Shown piece by piece: positions 27,514-35,519 of a stretch of DNA of 64,000 nt. A program made the position numbers and the translations under genes. Position 1 is the stretch's first letter; every line of letters starts with the position of its first letter. This DNA comes from Chelativorans alearensis (lineage in GTDB: Bacteria > Pseudomonadota > Alphaproteobacteria > Rhizobiales > Rhizobiaceae): the NCBI RefSeq assembly GCF_010993735.1, contig NZ_WQNI01000010.1, positions 124,001 through 188,000 of the forward strand. Reading direction: 5' to 3'. The notes under the pieces are model-generated. The model was not told the DNA's origin. It was given only the letters and a program-made list of their open reading frames with translations, and did not search any database.

Positions 27514-28704
27514 TCAGGCGAGAGCGGCGAGGAAGTCGTGCATCCGCGTCATGGCGGTTTCGATGATGTCTTCCGAGGTAGCGAAGGACATGCGGAAGAA
27601 GCCCGGTTGCAAGAAAGCCGCACCGGGAATCGCCGCGATTTCCGCATGTTCAAGCAGCGCTTCGCAGAAGCTGACATCGTCGGTGACGGTCATGCCGCCG
27701 ATGGACTTGCCGTAGGTGGCCCGAATGTCCGCGAATATGTAGAAGGCACCTTGCGGCGGGATATAGCGCAGGTAGGGCATCCGGCCGAGCCGCGCTGTGA
27801 TCAGATTCTTTCGCCTCTGATACTGCGCAGTCATGGCATCGATCTGCTCCTGCCCGTTCCGCAATCCGCCAAGTGCGGCCCATTGCGCAATGGAACCCGG
27901 GCCGGAGGTATTGTGCCCTTGGAGCATTGTCATCCGCTTGATGAGTTCCACAGGTCCAAGGGCGAAGCCGATGCGCCAGCCGGTCATGGCAAGGCTTTTC
28001 GATGCGCCGTTGATGTGCAGCATCCGGTCCCGCGCCGCGGGGCAGAGATTCAGTGGATTGCGGTATGTGAGCCCGTCGAACACGATCCGTTCATAGATTT
28101 CGTCATTGATGATCGTCAGGTCGTGTTCGATCGCGAGCTCGCAAAGACCAATCACGAGGTCGTCACTATAAATGCGGCCGGAAGGATTGTTTGGTGCGTT
28201 GAGCATGATCATCCGCGTGCGGTCGGTGATCGCCGCGCGGATGTCGTCAAGCGAGAAGTCGAGCGTCTGTGGGTCGGTTTCGATGATCACCGGTTTGGCG
28301 TCGCAAAAGCGAACCTGCTCGACATAGCTCACAAAGGCCGGGGCGATTATGATCGCCTCGTCACCGGGGTTGAGCAGCGCGGCGCAGGCTTCGAAGAGCA
28401 AGGGCTTGCCCCCTGCGCCGATCATCACCTCCCGCGCCTCGTAATCCAGGTCGAACCGGGTTTTGTAATAGTGCGCAACCGCCTCCCGCAGTTCCAGCAG
28501 GCCTGCGGCGGGAGTATAGAAGGTGTGGCCCGCGTCCAGCGCCTGGCGGGCGGCTTCCATCACTGCGGATGGCGAAACGAAGTCAGGCTCGCCGGTGGAA
28601 AGCGAAATGATGTTGCGGCCCTGCCGTCGCAGGTCAGCGGCTTTCTCGGAAACCACACGGGTGGCGGCAGGCTGCAGGCGGGTCAGCCGGTCTGAAATTC
28701 GCAC
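27514..28704 (-). CDS. PLP-dependent class I aminotransferase
   Basis: 396 residues of the aspartate aminotransferase Ib-like group. The PLP lysine lies in GASKSLAMTGWRIGF; LNAPNNPSGRIYS carries the cofactor-contact Asn and INDEIYERIVF the Asp/Tyr. The C-terminal arginine for the alpha-carboxylate is in FFRMSFATS. Start is GTG 28704 with AGGAGAGGAC upstream. The preceding SDR ends 25 bp away and the propeller gene follows, so it probably acts in the same catabolic unit, converting an amino acid into a 2-oxo acid. Exact substrate unknown. Confidence 0.93.
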   Translation of the reverse strand: MRISDRLTRLQPAATRVVSEKAADLRRQGRNIISLSTGEPDFVSPSAVMEAARQALDAGHTFYTPAAGLLELREAVAHYYKTRFDLDYEAREVMIGAGGKPLLFEACAALLNPGDEAIIIAPAFVSYVEQVRFCDAKPVIIETDPQTLDFSLDDIRAAITDRTRMIMLNAPNNPSGRIYSDDLVIGLCELAIEHDLTIINDEIYERIVFDGLTYRNPLNLCPAARDRMLHINGASKSLAMTGWRIGFALGPVELIKRMTMLQGHNTSGPGSIAQWAALGGLRNGQEQIDAMTAQYQRRKNLITARLGRMPYLRYIPPQGAFYIFADIRATYGKSIGGMTVTDDVSFCEALLEHAEIAAIPGAAFLQPGFFRMSFATSEDIIETAMTRMHDFLAALA

Positions 28705-28729
28705 GATGCTCAGTCCTCTCCTGCCCGCG

Positions 28730-29470
28730 TCACGTGGCCTGACCGCCGTTGACGCCGATCATTTGGCCGTTGACGAACCGGCTGGCGGGTGAAGCGAGGA
28801 AGGTGACTGCCGCGGCCACGTCTTCCGGAGTGCCCATGAATCCCACGGGAATCGGGGCCAGCTTCTTCGGGTCCGTCCCGTCCCGCCCCTCGGTCAGGGT
28901 CTGGCCCGGGGAAACCGCGTTGGCAGTGATGCCGTGCGGCCCGAACTCCGTGGCGAGCGCCTTGGTCAGACCCCAGATCCCGTGCTTTGCCGCAGAGATC
29001 GGCGCACCTTCGAAGTAGCCCTTGATCGCCTTCATTCCGGTCATGCTGATGATCCGGCCCCAGCCCTTGTCCACCATGCCGGGCAGGAAGGCCTGCGTGG
29101 TCCGGAAGGCGGCGGTAAGGCTTGTGTCGACGACGGAATGCCAATCGCTCTCGTCCATTTCCAGGAACGGCTTGTGCGGCCGGATGGCTGCATTGTTCAC
29201 GAGGATGTCGATCGTGCCGAACCGGTCGAGCGCTGCTTTCGACATGGCCGCGATATCCTCCGCTCGGCCCATGTCGCCCATGACGATCAGGCTTTCGGTG
29301 CCCTGTGCGTGAACCAGTCCGGCAGTATCGTCACAGGCTTGGCGGTTGCTCGTGCCGTTGATCACCACATTGGCCCCGAGGCCTGCAAGCTGCACGGCGA
29401 CGGCGCGCCCGATGTTTCTTCCCGATCCGGAGATGAAGGCGGTTTTGCCAGCGAGCGGTCTGTCGGTCAT
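28730..29470 (-). CDS. SDR-family protein lacking the catalytic tyrosine
   Basis: A 246-residue SDR with SGSGRNIGRAVAVQL for cofactor binding and NNAAIRPHKPF in the middle. At the active site the usual Tyr-x-x-x-Lys reads Ile158-Ser-Ala-Ala-Lys162 (codon ATC for the Tyr position); Tyr152 is six residues earlier. It may therefore be non-canonical or not an oxidoreductase. ATG 29470 follows AGGACGTGGC; the frame stays open to 29536. First gene of the minus-strand run with the aminotransferase and propeller, divergent from GntR at 29689, with a putative operator between. Confidence 0.9.
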   Translation of the reverse strand: MTDRPLAGKTAFISGSGRNIGRAVAVQLAGLGANVVINGTSNRQACDDTAGLVHAQGTESLIVMGDMGRAEDIAAMSKAALDRFGTIDILVNNAAIRPHKPFLEMDESDWHSVVDTSLTAAFRTTQAFLPGMVDKGWGRIISMTGMKAIKGYFEGAPISAAKHGIWGLTKALATEFGPHGITANAVSPGQTLTEGRDGTDPKKLAPIPVGFMGTPEDVAAAVTFLASPASRFVNGQMIGVNGGQAT

Positions 29471-29630
29471 GCCACGTCCTATTCTGTTGTTTCTGGCCAG
29501 CCACGTTCCGCACGCGCAGCCGTGGCGCGCGCACACGCCGCCCTCACGCCGCGCAATCCGGCGCGGTGACTGCAGATATCCGGGACGTGAAAGGTCCTCC
29601 TAGCCCTGGAAGATGGAGTGGAGCGGAAGG

Positions 29631-29660
29631 ATTGTCAACAGAGTGAAAACTGTTGACAAT
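29631..29660. promoter_or_regulatory. Putative GntR operator: ATTGTCAACAG-N8-CTGTTGACAAT
   Basis: An exact 11-bp inverted repeat with an 8-bp spacer in the divergent SDR/GntR promoter. Each arm contains TTGACA on the outward-reading strand (29653-29658 plus, 29638-29633 minus), so the site would cover the -35 boxes of both promoters. Weak -10 candidates lie 17 bp further (plus 29676-29681; minus 29615-29610, CATCTT). The core TGTCAACAG/CTGTTGACA recurs at 35372-35399. Confidence 0.7.
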
Positions 29661-29688
29661 TTGAAAACGAGGCGTTCTTTTAGCGGGC

Positions 29689-30363
29689 ATGGAAATCTCG
29701 AACGACACCCAGGCCTTGGTTTCTGCACGCCGCGAGAGGTCGCTGACCACCATTGTGCGTGACAGGCTCGAACAGATGATCCTCCAGGGCGAACTGGGGG
29801 CGGGCACGCGCCTCAACGAGCAGGCGCTGTCAAAGGTGCTTGGCGTCAGTCGCGGTCCAATCCGCGAGGCCGCGCGTCTGCTGGAGCGCGAGGGACTCGT
29901 CGCTTCGGTTGCCAACCAGGGCGCCTTCGTGCGGCAGCTTTCGATCGAGGAGGCGCTCGAGCTTTACGACCTGCGCGCGGCCATTGCGGGCTATGCGTGT
30001 GCCCAGCTCGCCGAACGGGCGAGCGCTGTGGAAAAGCGTGAGATGCGCGAGATGGTGGAAGAGATGGACCGCTGCATCACCGCAGAGGAGGAGGCTCGTT
30101 ACTTCGAACTCAATCTCGTCTTTCACGACCGCATCGCGGAACTGTCGGGGGGCAAGCGCACCCTGGAGCTGTATACCTCATTGGGAAAGGAAGTGCGGCT
30201 CCTGCGGCGGCGGGTATTGCGAGGAACGGAGTCGATGCGCTTCTCGAACGAGGAGCACAAGCAGATCGTCGGAGCGATCCAAGACGGCGATGCGGCGGCT
30301 GCCCGTAAGGCGGCCGAACAGCACCACATAAATGGGAAACGGCGCTGGCTCGATACGCTCTAG
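29689..30363 (+). CDS. GntR-family transcriptional regulator (FCD type)
   Basis: A 224-residue FCD-type GntR. HTH recognition region VSRGPIREAARLLEREG, then the helical FCD domain with FELNLVFHDRIAEL, FSNEEHKQIV and AEQHHINGK as probable metal/acid-binding histidine segments. It begins 28 bp after the operator-like palindrome and precedes TTT set 3, so it probably represses both its own transporter operon and the divergent SDR operon. Its recognition helix is identical (SRGPIREA) to that of the GntR at 34631. Confidence 0.93.
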   Translation: MEISNDTQALVSARRERSLTTIVRDRLEQMILQGELGAGTRLNEQALSKVLGVSRGPIREAARLLEREGLVASVANQGAFVRQLSIEEALELYDLRAAIAGYACAQLAERASAVEKREMREMVEEMDRCITAEEEARYFELNLVFHDRIAELSGGKRTLELYTSLGKEVRLLRRRVLRGTESMRFSNEEHKQIVGAIQDGDAAAARKAAEQHHINGKRRWLDTL

Positions 30364-30452
30364 GCCTGTTGTCGAACCATCGTGCGCCCGGTTTCAGCCG
30401 GGTGGACGAATTGGAAGGCGGGGAGAGGACCGCGCACAAATGGGAGGAAAGC

Positions 30453-31439
30453 ATGAAAGTTATCAGCACGCTTGTTGGAACGGGCCTGCGTGGGACCGGA
30501 TTGGCCGCCGGTTGCGTTCTCGGTCTCATCGCCGGCAGTCAGGCGCTGGCGCAGGATTATCCTAGCAAGGATCTCGATTGGACGATCGCTTTCGGGCCGG
30601 GCGGCGGAAACGATATTATGGCCCGCACCCTGATCGATATCATCCAGAAATACGACCTGTATGGGCAGGATATCAGGGCGGAGAACCGGGCCGGCGGCAG
30701 CGGCGCGGTCGGCTGGGGCTATGTATATTCCAAGGCCGGCAGTGGGTACGATATTACCACCACCTCGGGCAGTCTCATAACCACGCCGCTGCAGGCCGAC
30801 ACCCCGTGGAAGGCTTCCGATTTTGTACCGCTGGCATTGCTGGCGACCGATGATCTCGCCATCATGGTGAGCGGCAATTCCGAATGGGACACCATTGAGG
30901 AGTTTATCGAATCCGCAAAGGAGAAGCCGCCGACACTGGCCGGCACTGGCACCGTGAACGTGGACTTCATCGTGCCTACGCTTTTCGCGGAAAAGGCTGG
31001 TTTCGAGTTCGAATACGTGTCGTTCAACTCGATGGCCGACATGCAGACCGCGCTGCTGTCGGGAGCCGTCGACGCCATGGTCGGCAATCCGGGTGAAATC
31101 GTCGGTCTCGTGGAGTCCGGAGACATGAAGGCGTTGATCTACAGCGGCGAGACTACCCCGCCGGCGCTCGGCGATGTCCCAACCATGGATGAGAAGGGCT
31201 GGGGCGTCGGGGTGTCCATGCCGCGCGGCCTGATCCTGGCACCCGACGCGCCGCAGGAGGCCGTCGACTTCTGGCGCGCTACGGTCGAGAAGATCGTGGA
31301 GACCCCGGAATGGGATAAGTACATCGAAACGAATCTCCTGACCGAGAACATCAAGTACGGCGATGACTTCGCGACCTTCCTGAAGAATGCACAGGACGGG
31401 TTCGAAAAGGTGTTGCGCGCGCAGGGCGCGATCAAGTGA
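30453..31439 (+). CDS. TTT solute-binding protein, set 3
   Basis: 328 residues. Signal peptide ending QALAQ (about residue 33), then DYPSKDLDWTIAFGPGGGND, the family opening block with the PGGGND ligand loop. ATG 30453 has GGGAGGAAAGC upstream; the open frame begins earlier at 30369 without support. A strong hairpin lies between this gene and tctB. Probably binds a carboxylate handled by the Ldh2-family dehydrogenase, PrpD-like and LigJ enzymes downstream. Confidence 0.94.
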   Translation: MKVISTLVGTGLRGTGLAAGCVLGLIAGSQALAQDYPSKDLDWTIAFGPGGGNDIMARTLIDIIQKYDLYGQDIRAENRAGGSGAVGWGYVYSKAGSGYDITTTSGSLITTPLQADTPWKASDFVPLALLATDDLAIMVSGNSEWDTIEEFIESAKEKPPTLAGTGTVNVDFIVPTLFAEKAGFEFEYVSFNSMADMQTALLSGAVDAMVGNPGEIVGLVESGDMKALIYSGETTPPALGDVPTMDEKGWGVGVSMPRGLILAPDAPQEAVDFWRATVEKIVETPEWDKYIETNLLTENIKYGDDFATFLKNAQDGFEKVLRAQGAIK

Positions 31440-31458
31440 AGCAGACCTGACAGGGCGC

Positions 31459-31479
31459 GCCGGCCGGGGTTCGGCCGGC
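31459..31479 (+). other. Intercistronic hairpin between binding protein and tctB (set 3)
   Basis: GCCGGCCG (31459-31466) and CGGCCGGC (31472-31479) pair perfectly around a 5-nt loop, 20 bp after the binding-protein stop. No U-run follows, so it is more likely an mRNA-stabilising or partial-attenuation element that keeps the binding protein in excess over the permeases than a full terminator. Confidence 0.6.
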
Positions 31480-31502
31480 AGCCCGGCCCCGTGGAGCCTG
31501 AC

Positions 31503-31955
31503 ATGCGTATGATTTTCTTTGTCGTGATCCTCGCTACGGGGCTCATGTATTCCTACCTGGCTTTCACAGATCTGGACTTTCTGACGACGACCGGACGGCT
31601 GGGGCCAGGATTCTTTCCTCGGGTCATTGGAACCTTGATGGTGGTCTTCACCATCTGGAGCATGATCGCCGAATTGCGGCCGAGTGCCGCCGAGGGGCGC
31701 TCCGACGTCGGCGGCTACGCCGGCCAGGTGGCGCTGATCATGAGCTTGGGCGTGGCCTACGTTCTGTCGCTGGGCTTGGTCGGCGGCATTCCTGCCACGG
31801 TGATCTTCCTCTTTGTCACCCTGTCGGTGCTGAACCGGGACCGCCTTCTACAGAATGGGCTGGTCGCGTTGCTGGTGCCCGGCGCGATCTATGTGCTCTT
31901 CGACAGGTTGCTGAACGCAGCGATACCCGAGGGCGTACTGCCGCTTCCCTTCTGA
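31503..31955 (+). CDS. tctB: TTT small permease subunit TctB, set 3
   Basis: 150 residues, four hydrophobic helices, with RLGPGFFPRVIG near residue 38 as in TctB/DUF1468. ATG 31503 has GTGGAG at a good distance. It lies 63 bp after the binding protein and 48 bp before tctA. Confidence 0.92.
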   Translation: MRMIFFVVILATGLMYSYLAFTDLDFLTTTGRLGPGFFPRVIGTLMVVFTIWSMIAELRPSAAEGRSDVGGYAGQVALIMSLGVAYVLSLGLVGGIPATVIFLFVTLSVLNRDRLLQNGLVALLVPGAIYVLFDRLLNAAIPEGVLPLPF

Positions 31956-32003
31956 AACGCTCCGCGCGCCGGTGCATAACCCGATATACTGGAGCCTTCC
32001 TTC

Positions 32004-33551
32004 ATGGACGTTTTCGCTGACCTCTGGATGGGATTGTCCGTTGCGATCAGCCCCATCAATCTGGTGTATCTGCTGATCGGTGCGATGGTGGGCATGATCG
32101 TCGGGGTCATTCCCGGCTTTGGCCCCTCGGCGGGACTGGCCATCCTCCTGCCCGTCACCTTCGGGATGGACCCGATCGGCGCCGTGATGATGCTCGCCGC
32201 GATCTACTACGGGGCGATGTATGGCGGGACGATCACGTCGATCCTGTTGAATACACCGGGCGAATCCGCGACTGTCGCCAGTACGTTCGACGGCTATCCG
32301 CTGGCCCAGAAGGGGCGGGCGGGTCCCGCGCTGGTGATGCAGGCGGTGGCCTCGTTCACCGGGGGCACCGTGGGCGTCATCCTGATTACCGTCCTGGCCC
32401 CGGCCTTTTCTCACGTCGCCCGCAATTTCGGCCCGCCGGAATATTTCCTGCTGGCGCTTCTGGGGATGCTGACCCTGATCGTGATGATCGGGGAGAATTG
32501 GAAGCTCGGCGTGCTCTCCGCCCTCATCGGTTTCGCGCTAGGCACCGTCGGCGTGGACCTCGAAACGGGTCAGAGCCGCTACACATTCGGTTCCGCGGAA
32601 CTGATCGGTGGGATTCACTTCATTCCGATCGCCATTGGCCTCTTCGGTCTGGGCGAGCTCTACTTTGCCTTCTATCAGGGCCTTCATCGCATCGGTTCCG
32701 GCTCCATTGCGCAATACGACCGGAAAAAGGGCTTCTGGCCAGATATGGCCGACTGGGTAGACACGAAGTTTACGCTGGTGCGCGGGTCGATCCTTGGCTT
32801 CGTGGTGGGCGTGATCCCCGGCGCGGGGGCAACCATCGCCTCGCTCATGGCCTATTCCTTCGAGCGCTCCTTCTCCAAGCGTCCGAAAAACTTCGGCAAG
32901 GGCGAGATGGCGGGCCTGGTGGCGCCGGAAGCCGCGAACAACGCCGCTTCCTCCGGTGCGATGATCCCGCTTTTGACGTTGGGAATTCCCGGCTCGGCCT
33001 CCACCGCGGTTCTCCTGGCGGCCTTTCTTCTTTGGGGGATGCGTCCGGGGCCGCTCTTCATGACGCAGAATCCGGAATTCGCCTGGGGTCTGATCGCCTC
33101 GATGTATCTCGGCAACATGGCACTCCTGGCGCTCAATATCTTCGCAATCCCGCTCTTCGTGCAGATCATCCGCGTACCATACCGGATCCTCGCGCCCATC
33201 GTGTTGGTCATCTGCACGCTCGGGACGTTCAGTGTCTCCAGCTCGATGATCGAGGTCTACCTGATGTTCACCGCCGGGATCGTCGGCTTCTTCATGCGGC
33301 TTTATGGCTTCTCTCCCGCCGCGCTGGTTCTGGGGCTGGTTCTGGGGCCGCTTGCTGAGGAGGCGCTGCGCCAGACGCTGACCATATCGCGCGGATCCTT
33401 CTGGATCTTCCTTGAACGCAATGGGTCGATCGGAATCATCGTGACCACTGCGGTCCTGCTTCTCGTCCTGCCACTCATGCAACGCATTGGACGCAGAGCA
33501 GGCGCCTTGAAGCAGGCTACTGTCAGTGAGGTTGAAGATGCCGGGGTCTGA
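32004..33551 (+). CDS. tctA: TTT large permease subunit TctA, set 3
   Basis: 515 residues with GVIPGFGPSAGLAILLP in the first half, GVIPGAGATIASLMAYSFE in the second, and PEAANNAASSGAMIPLLTLG, all canonical TctA elements. Its last codons overlap the start of the Ldh2-family dehydrogenase gene by 14 bp, coupling transport with an enzyme. Confidence 0.95.
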   Translation: MDVFADLWMGLSVAISPINLVYLLIGAMVGMIVGVIPGFGPSAGLAILLPVTFGMDPIGAVMMLAAIYYGAMYGGTITSILLNTPGESATVASTFDGYPLAQKGRAGPALVMQAVASFTGGTVGVILITVLAPAFSHVARNFGPPEYFLLALLGMLTLIVMIGENWKLGVLSALIGFALGTVGVDLETGQSRYTFGSAELIGGIHFIPIAIGLFGLGELYFAFYQGLHRIGSGSIAQYDRKKGFWPDMADWVDTKFTLVRGSILGFVVGVIPGAGATIASLMAYSFERSFSKRPKNFGKGEMAGLVAPEAANNAASSGAMIPLLTLGIPGSASTAVLLAAFLLWGMRPGPLFMTQNPEFAWGLIASMYLGNMALLALNIFAIPLFVQIIRVPYRILAPIVLVICTLGTFSVSSSMIEVYLMFTAGIVGFFMRLYGFSPAALVLGLVLGPLAEEALRQTLTISRGSFWIFLERNGSIGIIVTTAVLLLVLPLMQRIGRRAGALKQATVSEVEDAGV

Positions 33552-34599
33552 GGCACGGATCGCTCAAGGTGCGCTGGAGGGCTTGGCCGCCCGCGCCTTC
33601 TTCGCTCTCGGCGTGCCCGAAGCGGAGGCGGGGCAGGCGGCCGAGGTCCTCGTGCTGGCGGAGATGATGGGGATCTCCACACACGGTATCGCCCGCGCCG
33701 CCACCTATGGGAAGCGGCTCGCATCCGGCGGGATCGATGCCGGGGCCCGGATCGAAAGCACGCGGATCGCTCCGGCGCTTGTCCAACTGGACGGTGGCAA
33801 CGGCCTGGGACCGGCGGTTGGAGCGCGAGCACTCTCCACCGCAATGGAATCGGCGTGGGAGACTGGGGTAGGCGTGACGCTTTGCAGGGGGGCCAATCAT
33901 TTCGGTGCTGTAGCGCCATATTGCTGGCAGGCCTGCGAGGCGGGCTTTGCTGCGATGGTCATGTCAAATACGACACCGCTGATCGCGCCTACCGGCGGGC
34001 GGACTCCCGCCGTGGGGAACAATCCGATCGGCTTCGGCTTTCCGGGGCCTGAGGGGCGGCACGTCATCGTCGATATGGCAATCTCGGTCGCTGCCCGCTC
34101 CCATATTCGCCGTGCTGCGGAAGCAGGAGAGCCGATACCGGATGGCTGGGCCACGGATTCCGAGGGCCAGCCGACGCGGGATGCGGCGGCGGCGATGCGC
34201 GGGATGCTCATGGGGATCGGAGGGCACAAGGGCTACGGTCTTGCGCTCGCTGTCGACATGCTGGCTGGGGTTCTGTCCGGGGCGGCTTTTCTTACGGACG
34301 TAGCCGATCTGTCTCGTGAGCCGGGGGCCTCACAAAACCTTGGGCACGCCTTTATCCTGATCGACGTATCGCGCTTGCTAAATGCGGCGGAGCTTGCCGA
34401 GCGGATGGACCGGGCGAGGGCTATGCTTACCTCTATAATGCCCGTCGATCCGGACAGTCCCGTGCGTCTTCCCGGCGACCGGGCATTGGCGCGGATGCGT
34501 CGAGCGCAAACCGAGGGCATCGCGGTGCCAGGTCGGGTTCTTGACGACTTGCGAGCGCTCGCAAATGGCAAGGAGGAGGTGCCGAGACCGCTGGATTGA
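33538..34599 (+). CDS. Ldh2/malate-lactate dehydrogenase family NAD(P)-dependent oxidoreductase
   Basis: 353 residues of the family that includes malate, sulfolactate, ureidoglycolate and piperideine-2-carboxylate dehydrogenases. STHGIARAATYGKRL carries the conserved His; CRGANHFGAVAPYCWQA and NNPIGFGFPG form the NAD(P) and substrate sites; GIGGHKGYGLALAVDML closes the fold. ATG 33538 is preceded by GTGAGG; a GTG at 33526 is in frame. It overlaps tctA-3, so it probably oxidises or reduces the imported 2-hydroxy/2-oxo acid. Confidence 0.92.
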   Translation: MPGSEARIAQGALEGLAARAFFALGVPEAEAGQAAEVLVLAEMMGISTHGIARAATYGKRLASGGIDAGARIESTRIAPALVQLDGGNGLGPAVGARALSTAMESAWETGVGVTLCRGANHFGAVAPYCWQACEAGFAAMVMSNTTPLIAPTGGRTPAVGNNPIGFGFPGPEGRHVIVDMAISVAARSHIRRAAEAGEPIPDGWATDSEGQPTRDAAAAMRGMLMGIGGHKGYGLALAVDMLAGVLSGAAFLTDVADLSREPGASQNLGHAFILIDVSRLLNAAELAERMDRARAMLTSIMPVDPDSPVRLPGDRALARMRRAQTEGIAVPGRVLDDLRALANGKEEVPRPLD

Positions 34600-34612
34600 C
34601 CTTCTCGGAAGT

Positions 34613-34626
34613 CCGGTTAAAACCGG
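34613..34626. repeat. Inverted repeat before the GntR start at 34631
   Basis: CCGGTT-AA-AACCGG is a perfect 14-bp dyad ending 4 bp before the start codon and covering the ribosome-binding region. It might be an operator or sequester translation initiation; only the symmetry is seen. Confidence 0.35.
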
Positions 34627-34630
34627 TGCG

Positions 34631-35314
34631 ATGAGGCAGCCCAATGATCCTTACGCTGGACTATCCAGCGACACGATACGCCCGATCCAGACCCTGAGCC
34701 GGATTGCTTTGGAGGCGATCGAGCGCCTCATTGCCGATGGATCGCTTAAATCCGGTGATCGGGTCAACGAAAGTCAGCTCGCGGAGATCCTCGGCATCAG
34801 CCGAGGCCCCATCCGAGAAGCCGTTCACAGTCTGGAACAGATGGGGCTTCTTGTCAGCGTCACCAACAAGGGCATGTTCGTCCGGGCGCTCAGCCTGGAA
34901 GAGGCGCAGCACCTGTATGAACTCCGCTCGGCCCTCGCTGGGCTGGCCGGTCGGCTGATCGCCGTCCGTGGGACCGAGGAGGATATCTCTGCCCTTGTCG
35001 CTCTCGTCGACGAGATGGATGTCGCGGTGTCGAAGGACGACGCCGAAACCTACTTCCGGCTGAACCTTGATTTTCACGAAAAGCTGATCGGCGCGGCCGG
35101 TAATCCAGCTCTTCAGGCAACCTACCAGCGTATTGTGAAACAGCTTTTGCTGATGCGGCGCCGTGGACTGGTGCAGGCCCACAACATCCGTATTTCGAAT
35201 GAAGAGCATCGCGTGATCGTCAATGCACTGCGCGCCCGCAACGCCGATGCAGCCGAAACGGCCATGCGCGTCCACGTGGAGAACGGTTTCAAGCGGATTG
35301 CCGACGCAGGCTGA
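34631..35314 (+). CDS. GntR-family transcriptional regulator (FCD type)
   Basis: 227 residues. HTH segment GISRGPIREAVHSLEQMG, FCD domain with YFRLNLDFHEKLIG, ISNEEHRVIV and AMRVHVENG. Similar to the GntR at 29689 and sharing the same recognition core SRGPIREA. ATG 34631 begins MRQPNDPYAG; the frame is open back to 34541 inside the Ldh2 gene. Located 31 bp after Ldh2 and 58 bp before the 28-bp palindrome at 35372, which probably is a target for it or for its paralogue. Confidence 0.92.
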   Translation: MRQPNDPYAGLSSDTIRPIQTLSRIALEAIERLIADGSLKSGDRVNESQLAEILGISRGPIREAVHSLEQMGLLVSVTNKGMFVRALSLEEAQHLYELRSALAGLAGRLIAVRGTEEDISALVALVDEMDVAVSKDDAETYFRLNLDFHEKLIGAAGNPALQATYQRIVKQLLLMRRRGLVQAHNIRISNEEHRVIVNALRARNADAAETAMRVHVENGFKRIADAG

Positions 35315-35371
35315 TTGCTGCAAGGCGCTGCCGTGGAAGGCGTTGTGATTTACCTGTACGGACCAGTTTGT

Positions 35372-35399
35372 AACTGTCAACAGTTAACTGTTGACAGTT
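35372..35399. promoter_or_regulatory. Putative GntR operator: perfect 28-bp palindrome
   Basis: AACTGTCAACAGTT is followed directly by its exact reverse complement. The right arm includes a consensus TTGACA (35391-35396); 17 bp downstream CATTGT (35414-35419) is a weak -10 candidate. It lies 120 bp upstream of the AbrB-type gene, giving a promoter in which an occupied palindrome would block the -35 box. Core shared with 29631-29660. Confidence 0.72.
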
Positions 35400-35519
35400 C
35401 GGTTTGGGCTCATCATTGTGAAGTCCTAATGGACCTCCCTACATGATGCTGCCTCTAGTACCAGTTCCTGCCTGTCGCCTCTTCGCGCCAATGCCTTGGT
35501 GCCGCATGGAGCGGCGCCG

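Noticed and set aside
26105-27715. A 536-codon open frame on the plus strand
   Set aside because: It is antisense to the propeller and aminotransferase genes, has no family-like motifs, and reflects high GC third-position bias on the opposite strand.
30172-30177. A further GTATAC hexamer
   Set aside because: It lies inside the GntR coding sequence without the GTATCC partner at 10-bp spacing, so it is treated as chance.
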